DNA of 64,000 nucleotides from Amanita rubescens. Lineage: Eukaryota > Basidiomycota > Agaricomycetes > Agaricales > Amanitaceae. A program made the translations under genes and the position numbers. The notes below the pieces were generated by a model that was not told where the DNA came from, searched no databases, and saw nothing but the letters and a program-made list of their open reading frames with translations. The stretch lies in NCBI GenBank assembly GCA_015039365.1, contig WION01000024.1, positions 186,001 to 250,000 of the forward strand. The letters run 5' to 3'. Every line of letters starts with the position of its first letter. The first letter of the stretch is position 1. Shown here in pieces: positions 21,954-31,308 of this stretch.

Positions 21954-23800
21954 TTTTTTTTTTTTTTTTTGAATAGAAGGAGTGTATTGCCACATACACT
22001 ACCGAGGTATACTGGGAAAAAAGCCAACACTACTAGAGCGAGGAAAAAGAACCCGTAAGACATACTTATACTAATCACATCATCGGCATAGGGCCGCATA
22101 TAGTGTTTAACTAGTCCATCCCCAAACGCGACATAGTAGGGGAAAGGAACGTTGAGCCTTGGAAGGAAAGGGCCTATCGGTAGGAGTCAAGGCCTCCATA
22201 GCGAGCCTCAAAGCGGGCGGCGTGTTTGGTTTGGTGACATTGATCGCGCGTCTGGCGGACTTGCTTCAACCGTTTGGCTTGCAGGATGGCAAGCGCTTTG
22301 TCGTCAAATCTGGCGATGAAGAAGGGGCAGTCCCGAGAGATGGCGGGATGATGCCCACGGCAGTTGATACACTTGATGTCTTGCATGGAGGAGTCCTGTA
22401 GGACCGCTTGCTCGTGTACGGCGGAACTGTGACAGTTTGCGCATAGGGCACACCAAGGAAGGCGTGACGAACAGACGTGTGAAGTGTGGCCCCACCGAAG
22501 GCAGATGCCACACTGACGAGAGGCCTTGCGCAAGACCCAGGGACGGGCACAACAGGGGATGCCATCGAAATGGACATCGGTCTGGAGGAGGCGACATGCG
22601 ACAGAGGAAGCACGGTCGTCGGCGACTTCGACCACCACAGTGGCGGTATAGCCAATCGTCTTGCCCGAGGGTATGACGAAGTGGGCTTGTTGTACAAAAT
22701 GTACTCCCTTCCAACGGGGATGAGATGAGACCGTGGCGTGAAGCCAGTCGGACGTGGACGCGCCCCCGTCCAGGCGGTGCGTCGGAACATGCATGAATTT
22801 GATAAGGGACGTAGTGTCCCGGCTGAGGAGCTGAACGCCTCCTGCGTGCAAAGTGGACAGGAGGGATATGACCTCCTTTTTGAGTTCGGGGCCGATGGCC
22901 TGGGTAAAACGCACCAGGAGATCACCACGTAGGGTAAAGCCTACATGAGCAGGCGGGGGGGAGGAGCCAGCAAGGGCTTTCTGAACGTCCGAGAGGAGAG
23001 GGATCGCAGCGCCGGTAGGGCTGGGACGGAAACGGAGAACCAAAGCCGAAGCCTTGGTCCCCTGGCGAGTGCAGGACTTGATAGTAGCAGTTTGCTTTGA
23101 TGGTCCAAGAGGAGGGGGCGGCAGCAGGGCAGAGGGAGGGCCTTTGCCTGCAACACTGGCATACGAACGCCTGACAGGAGGTGGGGGGGGAGGGCGGCTG
23201 AGAAGTCGCTTCTTGTTGATGCGTATTGTGGTAGGACCCTCGGCACCAGGAGGCACAGGGGTCTCCATCCTCGTGGGTGGAGGCGGTTCCAACGGAGCAG
23301 GCGTTGGGATAGGGGCAGGCGCCGGGGGCCTCGCGACCCGACCGGAGTCTGTAACCCCAAAGGGGCTGACTTGGTACTCCTTACCCCCTTTAAGCACAAA
23401 GGCTTCCAAACCAAAGGCTAGGGCAAAGGGTTCCATAACGCGAGAGAGCGCTCTAATAGCATTTTCGGGGAGAAGGCCAGCGCGGACGCCGTCTATTGCA
23501 GTGCGAAAGTCAGCACAAGCCTCAATGAGGTGGATGTACTGGTCTGGGGCATCAGGGAAGTCACCAGGGTGGGCGGAGCCCGCTCTGGACGAATGCTGTG
23601 TCGGGGGGGGGTCATCCCCTCTTGTGTCCATAGCGAGGTAGGCATCTAGGGAATCGGCCTGAGACGAAGTTCGAGAACCACGTCCCGACCAGGAAAGGGG
23701 AGGAGGGAGAGACCGACCACGGCTGCCGCGAGATTGTCCTGGAGGACGACGGGCCATGTTCCAAAAGAAGAAGGTGGTGGTATCAGATCAAGATGCGATG
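21954..23800 (-). mobile_element. Gag-only non-LTR retroelement, apparently full length
   Basis: Minus-orientation element of about 1.85 kb: a 43-bp leader (23800-23758), one ORF (23757-22174), an approximately 200-bp 3' UTR and a tail of up to 20 A (seen as T at 21951-21970). GCTCGTCTGCTT(T) flanks both sides (21941- and 23801-), a 12-13-bp target-site duplication. No endonuclease or reverse transcriptase is present: the gag stop leads straight into the 3' UTR, exactly as in the truncated copy at 8042-8414. It must therefore be mobilised in trans, or be a deletion derivative that amplified. Confidence 0.85.
22174..23757 (-). CDS. Gag/ORF1 protein of a non-LTR retroelement
   Basis: 527-residue intact open frame. 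The first 220 residues are Pro/Ser/Gly/Arg-rich. A middle domain of about 150 residues (ALVLRFRPSPTGAAIPLL...HVGFTLRGDLLVRF...HPRWKGVHFVQQAHFVIPSGK) resembles the nucleic-acid-binding core of LINE ORF1/gag proteins. The C-terminus carries three Cys/His clusters: CGICLRWGHTSHVC (CX2CX4HX4C), CALCANCHSSAVH and CINCRGHHPAISRDC. It ends RFDDKALAILQAKRLKQVRQTRDQ and a short basic tail. Such proteins bind element RNA and form the ribonucleoprotein needed for retrotransposition. No polymerase follows. The start is the only ATG near the inferred 5' end of the element. The very GC-rich coding sequence differs from the flanks. Confidence 0.85.
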   Translation of the reverse strand: MARRPPGQSRGSRGRSLPPPLSWSGRGSRTSSQADSLDAYLAMDTRGDDPPPTQHSSRAGSAHPGDFPDAPDQYIHLIEACADFRTAIDGVRAGLLPENAIRALSRVMEPFALAFGLEAFVLKGGKEYQVSPFGVTDSGRVARPPAPAPIPTPAPLEPPPPTRMETPVPPGAEGPTTIRINKKRLLSRPPPPPPVRRSYASVAGKGPPSALLPPPPLGPSKQTATIKSCTRQGTKASALVLRFRPSPTGAAIPLLSDVQKALAGSSPPPAHVGFTLRGDLLVRFTQAIGPELKKEVISLLSTLHAGGVQLLSRDTTSLIKFMHVPTHRLDGGASTSDWLHATVSSHPRWKGVHFVQQAHFVIPSGKTIGYTATVVVEVADDRASSVACRLLQTDVHFDGIPCCARPWVLRKASRQCGICLRWGHTSHVCSSRLPWCALCANCHSSAVHEQAVLQDSSMQDIKCINCRGHHPAISRDCPFFIARFDDKALAILQAKRLKQVRQTRDQCHQTKHAARFEARYGGLDSYR

Positions 23801-23863
23801 GCTCGTCTGCTTTGCTTTCCTCATTTCCTCCCTATTCAGCTGTGTGTGGTACCTTCTAATAGT

Positions 23864-24390
23864 CTCAGAAATCTAAAGCAAAATGTGGATCACCATAATG
23901 GAGGCACAATGACTGGATTTGGGTACACAGAGATATCAGTTCTGAGCGTGATAGTGGAGCTGGTGCGCCATCCTCGTCATCTGATTCTACCTGTATTACC
24001 TCTCCTTTCAACACCTATCTCATGACGGACTTCTTCTGCAATCGCTTTCACAATATCGCCATGGCCTTGATATGGATCTTCATCCTGCTCTCGCTCTTCG
24101 GGTGGGTCAAGGATATCATCAATAGTTGGCAGATCCCAAAAAATACGATTACATGACTTGAGATCTTTGACGGCATCCATAATATCAGCTTCGATCTCCA
24201 TCAGTTGAGGTGGACGAGCCGGGATACGGATTTTGAGACCTGAGCGATGTTTTGTGGCCTCTTCAAGCTCATCAACAGTCTTTAGGGCCTTATCTGAGTC
24301 TTCCTCTTCTGTGATGACCTCAATCAGCTGAATTGAACATATTGCCGAGATGAGCTTGTAGTCGAATTTCTGCGGCAGGCCTTGATAGAT
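23864..24390 (-). pseudogene. C-terminal fragment of a pogo-type DDE transposase
   Basis: Reading the minus strand from about 24390 gives LPQKFDYKLISAICSIQLIEVITEEEDSDKALKTVDELEE, then RSGLKIRIPARPPQLMEIEADIMDAVKDL, then RIFWDLPTIDDILDPPEEREQDEDPYQGHGDIVKAIAEEVRHEIG. After a one-base slip near 24000 it continues GEVIQVESDDEDGAPAPLSRSELISLCTQIQSLC to a stop at 23864. The acidic tail ending in a SLCLHYGDP-type helix is typical of fungal pogo/Fot1 transposases. The catalytic DDE domain and the DNA-binding domain are missing. Position inside the TIRs confirms that it belongs to this element. Confidence 0.75.
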
Positions 24391-24620
24391 CAGTTATTGC
24401 ATATTCGCACAGAAATAGATAACTTAAATATCATAGGAGAACAATGATGTGATGCGCAATCACTCCAGGCCCCAACATATCACCGGCCGGATCTACCCCA
24501 TAATGCATATTTGTCGCATTTTGGTCATGCATTATGCATTATGCAATATTCCTGGATTTTCAGTGTGCCCAAGTTGGGAACCCCAAAATCTAATGCATTT
24601 TCACGGATATGCATTATAGG

Positions 24621-24646
24621 CATATGCATTATTAGGATATCTACTG
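24621..24646 (-). repeat. Right terminal inverted repeat of the pogo-like element
   Basis: Exact inverse of 21802-21827, followed by TA. Confidence 0.9.
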
Positions 24647-25064
24647 TATACATAAGGGGCCGCAGATTTCGTTGTGGTCGTCTTTGTAGCTGCTTTGATA
24701 TGTTTATCAGACGCCTTATCCAGAATAAGGTTGATGACGACGTCTGTACAGAACTCGGAGGTAAGCAGCAGGAGTTCCGCCTACAGAGGTTACCAATAGT
24801 TTCACGCGAATAGCCACGCATGGTCAACGGTCTTTGAACAAAGCAATATGACGTTCTCGCGACACTCACACCGGACTATGAGTCTGACATAACGTTTGTT
24901 GATATTTTTAGCACAATGGTCTAGGGTCGTAAAACATCGTTTATGTTCCGATATGCATGAGAGAAGTCGTGATGAAAAGTGAAACTAACCAGAAGGAATG
25001 ACATCATCACGATATCCTTCAAGTTCTCAGGCCGCAGAATTGGAACGTCAGCCAACCGTCACTG

Positions 25065-25283
25065 TCAAGTTTTGCCAGTCGGCAAGAACATTATCTTTGC
25101 CTGCAAGCTTGGGCTCCGAGCCGATAGTCGTTCCAACTCTTCCGTGCGCTTTCTCTCTTCTGCGGCACGACGTTTCGCTTCCTTCTGCTTCCGCCCTTCT
25201 CGCCCCAAATGCGCTTCTTCCTCCACACGCTTTCTCTCCTCCTCCGCCTGCTCTTTAGCCTCTTTAATATGCTTGTTATGCAA
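25065..25283 (-). pseudogene. Coiled-coil gene fragment
   Basis: Open frame of 72 codons dominated by Glu, Lys and Arg (KEAKEQAEEERKRVEEEAHLG, KQKEAKRRAAEERKRTEELERL), a strong predicted coiled coil. It lies at the edge of the segmental duplication, which may have cut it: no N-terminal exons are found upstream, where MFS sequence starts. Downstream on the minus strand an open piece (YRDDVIPSG) might be a further exon. I do not recognise the parent gene. Confidence 0.4.
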
Positions 25284-27405
25284 CGAATAGACTCAGCAAG
25301 CAGTTCAAACTTAGGGATGCGAACGGTTTGCTGCACGGACGTCGGACGGGCATTCAATTTTGTGACTCATGGGTGGCTAACCAGGGTGATACTTAGTGAC
25401 AGTTTCTGATGCGCCGGATCATCTTCGAAGAACTTATTTATGTAATGATTCAGGTCCTCAGCGCGCGTGAACGTCGACTTCTCAGGCGATGAAAACTGAC
25501 AAGGATTGATTACTGATGACTCACTGCTCCTCTTTCCCTCAACTTTCCCGACATGATCGCCTCTCCAGATTCTGCCCAGTCAGAGGTTTTTGATGGTCAG
25601 CCCGCGGTCAAAAAGCAGGACCCTGATAAACGGAAGAGGACGCCATTACCCTGGTTACAACTGTCCATCGTATTCCTCATCCAGTCTGCAGAGCCAGTGG
25701 CGGCAACTGTCATATATCCTTTCATCAATCAGTTTGTCCGAGAAACAGGTATAGTAGGGAGGGATGAAAAGAAGACAGGTTACTTTGCAGGAGTGATCGT
25801 GCGTTCCAATTTTTAGCATCTCAAAAATAAGATCTGATCAAGTTTTTCTTAGGAATCCGCTTTTTTCTTTTCTGAAGCAGCCACCGTCGTTTTCTGGGGC
25901 ATGGCATCGGACCGATTCGGGCGCCGCCCGATATTGATTCTCGGACCTCTTGGCTTGACAGTAGCCATAATCGCCTTTGGCATGTCAACGCAATTTTGGC
26001 CTTTAGTATTTTTCCGATGTCTTCAAGGTATATTCGATGGAAATATCGGTGTGGCTTGTTCCTTCCAAATAGAAGATAATTAACTAATTACCTCACTGAC
26101 CCAATTAGGCGTTTCTAAAACGGTAATAGGCGAAGTGAGTATTACATGCGATTCGTGCCTTAGACCCTAGTCACAATCAACTAAGATAACTGATAAAACG
26201 AACATTGCGGATGCATTCACCTTTATACCTCTAGTATGGAGCGCAGGTTCAATTCTGGGGTATGTAACATCACGTTCTGGGTAATCAGAACGAACTGACC
26301 TCTCCCTGAGCCCGATCCTTGGTGGGTTGTTATCTCGCCCAGCAGTTCAGTGGCCGGAAACCCTAGGAAAAATCACATACCTCAGAAATCATCCGTACTT
26401 TCTCCCATGTTTTGCCGCTGCCATGGTCGCCTTTATCACGTTTCTGTGTGCTATTGTTGGACTTAAAGAAGTACGCCCATTCCACGCAGCTCCACGTGTT
26501 TCCTAATCATAGCATATTGTAGACTTTGCCTGCTGCGATACAGCGAAAAAGGCAGAGACAAAAAAAGATACATCAACATTCTGGATCTTCCTCGTCCACG
26601 AGTTTGATCGCAGATGATGATATTCCTAATTATGGAGCAGCCTATCAACAAGTTAACGACTCAGACGCTACTATTCCGACCGCAACCTCGCTACATGATA
26701 TCTTGAGTCACGAGGTATTGATGACCCTAATCAATTACGCCTTCTTGGCGTTTTGTGACATGTGTATTCAAGTCCTTATACCATTAATGTGGTCGACATC
26801 TGTGGAATATGGTGGCCTTGGTTTCACCCCGCATACGATTGGTTTGACGCTAGGTGGATATTGCGTGATTAACTCTTTCGTCCAGTTCATATTCCTCGGT
26901 CGGATTATCAGGCGCTTTGGGCCCAGGAGAGTGTACATCGTCAGCTTTTCAGCCTTTCTCATATCAAATTTGTGCTTCGTTGGTGAGGGACTTTTCGCTC
27001 GACAAGCGGGAGGAGCGGATTGGAGAGTATGGGCTATTATCGCCGTCCAGCTTTGCACCGATACGCTGAAGTATGCAAGCTATGGTGAGCTATATCGTTA
27101 ATAATTCCTTGGGACATGCAATGATTTCACGTTTTCACTTGAAAGGGTCTATACAAATAATCGTGACAGGTGTTGCGCCGAGTAGAGCAGTACTGGGCAC
27201 CGTAAATGGCGTTGCTCAGGCTGTGGCATGTGTGATGCGATCTTTAGCGCCTTCAATCGCCTCGTCTCTGTTCGCCATTTCATTGCAACGTGGCTGGGCC
27301 GGGGGAAATGCGGTTTACTATATTCTGTTGGCTATAACGGCTTGTGGAGTTCGGCTTTCGTTTACGCTGCCAAAGGAACTGAACTAGCAGTGAGGTAGCA
27401 ATGAT
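25273..27405 (+). repeat. Segmental duplication, right copy
   Basis: Close copy of 16101-18240, carrying MFS copy D with its leader, introns and 3' flank. The left breakpoint is abrupt, next to the coiled-coil fragment. Confidence 0.88.
25553..27387 (+). CDS. MFS transporter copy D, intact
   Basis: Seven exons (25553-25798, 25853-26048, 26109-26134, 26186-26259, 26311-26470, 26523-27084, 27146-27387) join in phase to 501 residues. It is a twelve-span major facilitator. The N-terminus is KRTPLPWLQLSIVFLIQSAEPVAATVIYPFINQF; motif A is GMASDRFGRRPILILGPLG; loop 6-7 is Ser/Asp-rich and basic at its start (RKRQRQKKIHQHSGSSSS); the C-half contains FVQFIFLGRIIRRFGPRRV and ends GNAVYYILLAITACGVRLSFTLPKELN. 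The closest family I can name is the DHA1/ZIFL-type fungal MFS, proton-coupled exporters at the plasma or vacuolar membrane; the substrate is unknown. The closest relative is copy B in the same window, from which it differs mainly by lacking two extra bases. Confidence 0.9.
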
Positions 27406-27770
27406 AGGTTCACGGTTTATGTCACTTTAGGAATGGCATTGTATAACACGCATTAGACAAAGGCTAGACTCTCATGCCGGAGGGGAAGCTTTGGGTAGTT
27501 CGTAATCTGCGGAAGTCCGGGATAGGAGAGCGGCGGATTGCCAGAATGTAATATAACAGTGAGCAATCGGAAGCTATTCGCACTAGTCTACGCATACACC
27601 CTTTTCCCGCACAGCCGCATCCGATTTTTGGACATTTTGGGTACAACTCCCTGCTTTAAATATCTCCGCTTCCTGACGCCGGTGATGCTGTCCGTAGTAC
27701 CGAATATCTTTAATGTTTGAGTATGAGACTAAGGAATGCTTGGAGTTAGAGTGTGCCAGATATCATCATA

Positions 27771-28398
27771 TCAGCCACGTACCGCGGGACTTTCACTTTC
27801 CTGCACGTCATGCGCCGCTCCTTGCCATGTAAGTCGTGGGTCAACATTTGTTGAATCCCATGAATTTTCCCGTTCTTCTTTGATGTAGCGCAAAATTAGG
27901 TCCTTAACCTTTTTCACGTTTCGTGGATTGTGAGGATTTGCCGCAGATATGAGGCGCCCGTATCGCGGAAAGCGCCTAGCAAGACTTTGTAGGCACTGAG
28001 AGCAGTGATTAGATAAGAGGGAAAAGGATCAGCAATCGGTTCCTGCTTACATCGACGCCACACACGCCAGCATCCGCATCCGGTATTTCTCCATTGGGTG
28101 TCCACAATGGCAATTTCGGTTCGTAGGTAGGTGTAAATAGGTCGCATAGGTGGCGGTTAAAATGAGCAGTGCTCAAATATGACCTTTCAATTACGGGATA
28201 GCTTGAAGATCGAAGAAGAGGGGATAGGTTGAGAGATGGAGCAATCGTTTTCGTCGGGGAAAGAGGCGGAAACACATGAGCCTGGAGGTCGTCATGTGGA
28301 TTCAACCCCAAATCTTCATGCTCGAATGCGGTGTAACCGTTGTAGGCATGATGATTTGAGGTTAGGTCGTCTTCGGCAATGAGCGGATATGATGACAT
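27771..28398 (-). CDS. Hypothetical protein, two exons
   Basis: Exon 1 (28398-28051, 116 codons) and exon 2 (27995-27771) join through a 55-bp intron (donor GTAAGC, acceptor CTCAG) into 190 residues. The N-terminal half is Ser/Pro-rich and acidic (MSSYPLIAEDDLTSNHHAYN..., SPTKTIAPSLNLSPLLRSSSYP). The C-terminal half is basic and more ordered: LARRFPRYGRLISAANPHN, VKKVKDLILRYIKEERENSW, DPRLTWQGAAHDVQESES. No membrane segment or signal peptide is visible. The second half has the charge pattern of a helical domain. I do not recognise a family. The clean splice and full-length frame argue that it is a real gene, sitting between two MFS copies on the opposite strand. Confidence 0.6.
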
Positions 28399-28689
28399 TG
28401 CCGAGTCCCAAGTGGAGGGTGATCGGTGGCACGAAAAATGGAATGAGACCGCAGTCTTAGTGATTGATCCCTATATCCGAGGGTGGTGGATGAAGTGAGC
28501 GATTAAAAGCGTCCAAATCAAAGCGTTCCAAGTTGTGGCCTCGAGGCCTTTCACGAGCCACTGTTTCATTCAGCTTAACGTCGCCAGAGAGTTGCCGAAG
28601 CAGTGGCTTCGATCCTCCTTAGCCAGTGCTCCCAGCAGTCGTCTGCCGAAAGAGATAAGAGGAACGGCGCCCTGCACGACACCTGCGAT

Positions 28690-30575
28690 AGTGTTCAGGA
28701 GATGTCAATTATCTTGACCGATACGCTAAAGAATGTTATCAGTAAGCCCACGGAGTTCCGTTCATGCATGCCTTCCCACCCGCCAATCCGACCTCTGGCT
28801 CCTGAGCGAGAATGCACCACTCAGAGCCCACAGACGCCAGCGAGACGATAATATGTTATGCATCAGCGAGGAACCATATCAAAAGAAGCGATACCTTTAC
28901 CATGGATCCAACTCTCTATTCTCTGACTGATTCAGGCTGTAGAGCCTCTTGCCGCCACTGTTATATTCCCGTTCACAAACCAATTTGTCCGTCAAACATA
29001 GGGTGGCCGAAGTTCGGTCCGGTTCTAACCGGAACCGACAGGACTGAACTGAAGTTCCGGTTCAGTCCGGTTCCAGTTCTACCAGTTCTGGGACCGGTTC
29101 CGCTCCCAAGGTTTTAAGCAGAGCCGGTTCGAACCGCAGTTCGAACCGAACTTTTTGAGGGAATGGTGGCCTGGGGGATGTAGATATGTCGTTTAGATTA
29201 CTTGCAAGCGTCGTAGGCTGTTGCCAGGAATTACATTCAAACTCAGCCGGGTAAAGCCGATCACCATCGAACCTTCGTGAGGCGCACCATCAGACAGAAT
29301 ATATGAGTATTTACAATGTCCAATCCAGCGATCCGGCCTGACAGATCCATCAAAGATGCATCCGAGATCGAATGGGACCATTCTTCCAGCTCCAAGACTC
29401 AAGAATACCTCCTGAGTCGGTGATTCCTATCCTCGTGCTCACACACTCAAGATACTAGGCCGCACGGGGTGAAACAGCTCATCTCGCTGGGAGTATGTAC
29501 GGAGCTGGATCGGATACAACTGCGTCTGCGATTAGCGTTGCTGTCACGGAAGAATTAATATGGGTAAGTGCCCTGGTCGGTTCAGAATCATTATAATCGC
29601 ATCTCATGCGTTTGCAGAAAATTCTATTGTGTCCCTGAGTTGACAAACAATAGACAAGCAAGGGAAGATTAGGAAGGATTTGAAGAGCCTCCCATTTGGA
29701 TTTGGACGATGGTGCGTTTCCTTTTCCTCTCTGACATATGCTGATTCAATTGTAATAGAGTCGCGTCACTTCACAGCTTCTCGTGCTTACGCCCGCCGTA
29801 TCCCATCGCCATCACCATCACGCCATTCCTTGCGCTCATTCTTCAAGCCCTCAGCCTCGGAGTTCATCATCCTCATGCCTGCAACCCCCACCTCTCATGT
29901 CCTCTCGCCCAAAGCTCCCTCTGCCCCGTGCTCACACTCAAAGTCACCGCCTCCCATGCGCCTGCAGCCCCCTGTGGCCCTCCCACTCATGCTGAAGGCC
30001 CCACAGCCCTCACGTCCATGCCCACAGCCCCCCACCTCCTCCGCGCACTTTTTCCTGGGCAACTACCAGTTCATCAGTTCGAACTGGAACCGAACCGGCA
30101 GAACCGGTTCTCGCAGTTCGGTTCCGGTTCCAGTTCTCCTCATGTGGTCAGAGAACTGGACCGGACTGAACTTCGGCAACCCTAGGACTCAAACAGGTAT
30201 CACAAAAGGAGATGAACGAAGGACAGGTTACTTGGCCGGCATAGTGGTATGGTCTATCCAACTGAAACGTTTTGACGACATATTGATCATAGGTAGGAAT
30301 CGACGTTGAACGTTCTTCATTGCAGAATCCATTACGGTGGTTCCATGGGGTATGGCGTCGGGTAGGTTTGGCCGGCGACCCACTTTGCTCCTAGGACCGC
30401 TAGGATTGACGTTAGCAATATTAGGGTTCGGAATGTCTACTCGCTTTTGGTCCCTGTTTTCTTTAGTGGATTTCAAGGCGCATTTAATGGAAACATTGGT
30501 AGGTTTTCAAGTACATTCGCATCACGTGCACTATCATATCGGTTCCGTAGGGATCGCAAAGAGCATCGTAGGCGA
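28690..30575 (+). pseudogene. MFS transporter copy E, interrupted by a fold-back element
   Basis: The start of the copy is decayed (about 28840-28930, where the others read KKRTPLPWKQLSIVYLI). AVEPLAATVIFPFTNQFVRQT stops at 28998 where a 1.19-kb insertion begins. Reading resumes at 30196 with GITKGDERRTGYLAGIV, then exon 2 with motif A as GMASGRFGRRPTLLLGPLG (Asp replaced by Gly), a frameshift near FSLVDF, and the small exon GIAKSIVGE ending about 30575. All downstream exons are missing, replaced by LTR-element sequence. It is clearly non-functional. Confidence 0.85.
28999..30187. mobile_element. Fold-back (hAT-like, non-autonomous) element
   Basis: About 1.19 kb inserted into MFS copy E. 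Ends are inverted: TAGGGTGGCCGAAGTTCGGT on the left, and TAGGGTTGCCGAAGTTCAGT read inward from 30184 on the other strand. Both arms (about 29000-29150 and 30060-30180) are dense in GGTTC/GAACC and CCGGTTC motifs that let them pair. An 8-bp imperfect target duplication, GTCAAACA (28991-28998) and CTCAAACA (30188-30195), flanks it; 8 bp is characteristic of hAT elements. No transposase is seen inside. The hAT label rests on TSD length and end sequence only. Confidence 0.75.
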
Positions 30576-30639
30576 GGTACTTGTCCCCACCCAGCCTAGG
30601 CTCAAAAGTCGCACGCAAGCGGTACACAGGATAACTCGC

Positions 30640-30795
30640 CACACGGCGTCGCCCGTGGATGAGGATGCTTTACGAGACGAAACCAGACTCGTAACGGCGC
30701 CGCCTGTGGACGCGGATGCTTTACGGGACGAACCCAGACTCGTAACGGTGGACGCGGATGCTTTACGAGACGAAACCAGACTCGTAACGGCGTGG
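30640..30795 (+). repeat. Short tandem repeat, three units
   Basis: Three head-to-tail copies of a unit of about 42-51 bp built around GATGCTTTACGAGACGAAAC and ACTCGTAACGG, with the second and third differing in length by a GCGCCGCC-type insert. In one frame it reads DALRDETRLVTA three times. It belongs to the decayed LTR-element sequence that follows. Confidence 0.8.
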
Positions 30796-31041
30796 AGATG
30801 CTACTAATCGAGTGCATGGATAACGATGTGGAAACATGCAAGGACGAGACGGATAAGTGGTCTAAGAAGTCCCTCGCCGAGCACTCCAGACTTCCCATGG
30901 ACGTCGATGAACCACGCGCGCCTGGAGAGGATGACAATCATGACGCTGACGATGGGATGGTCACCACCAAGAAGTTATGATGAAGAAACCATGTTTGCTT
31001 GATACATTGAAGGTTTTCCGGTTCAAACCTTGGAGGGCGAA

Positions 31042-31252
31042 TGTAACGGAGCAGCCCGCAAACACTGAAGCACTGAGCAGGGGTCTTATCAGACTCCTTA
31101 GATACGTATATTTAGACTACCATACTATATAAGCTGAACTTGTATTCATAACCATAGGACTTTCCTAACTCTTGACTACGCACATCGCTTGTGTGATCTC
31201 AATCTCCCTCAGGAGTCCTCTGTTGGAGACATTACCTTTCGTGCTTACTACA
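31042..31252 (+). mobile_element. LTR of a decayed retrotransposon with a short internal 3' remnant
   Basis: Candidate LTR of about 211 bp, starting TGTAACGGAGC and ending TTACTACA, preceded by a purine-rich tract GGAGGGCGAA that would serve as the polypurine tract. About 450 bp before it (30580-31041) looks like the end of an internal region: an acidic open frame (MDVDEPRAPGEDDNHDADDG) stopping at 30980. No second LTR or polymerase is seen in the window, so it is a truncated Ty3/gypsy-like or Copia-like leftover; the superfamily cannot be told. Confidence 0.5.
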
Positions 31253-31308
31253 GCTTCGATAGGCTAAGTCTTCACATAGATCAAGTCTGACTTGTCAATC
31301 TCGTTGTA

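Larger units (their letters stand above)
21802..24646 (-). mobile_element. pogo/Fot1-like DNA transposon with nested retroelement
   Basis: Delimited by 26-bp perfect inverted repeats beginning CAGTAGATATCCTAATAATG, with the TA target duplication at 21800-21801 and 24647-24648, as expected for the Tc1/mariner/pogo superfamily. Subterminal copies of ATGCATTA/TATGCATTA are scattered just inside both ends. Inside lies a C-terminal piece of a DDE transposase (23864-24390). The retroelement at 21954-23800 is inserted within it; removing that and one TSD leaves about 1 kb, so the element is internally deleted and non-autonomous. Confidence 0.88.

Noticed and set aside
22266..22928. 220-codon minus-strand frame inside the gag ORF
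   Set aside because: It overlaps the 527-codon gag in another frame, lacks motifs, and is open because of GC-rich composition.
23054..23641. 195-codon Gly/Ala-rich plus-strand frame
   Set aside because: Antisense shadow of the Pro/Ser-rich gag N-terminus.
29680..30309. 209-codon frame inside the fold-back element as a transposase
   Set aside because: Ser/Pro-rich low-complexity sequence that runs into the inverted arm and then into MFS codons; no catalytic motif.
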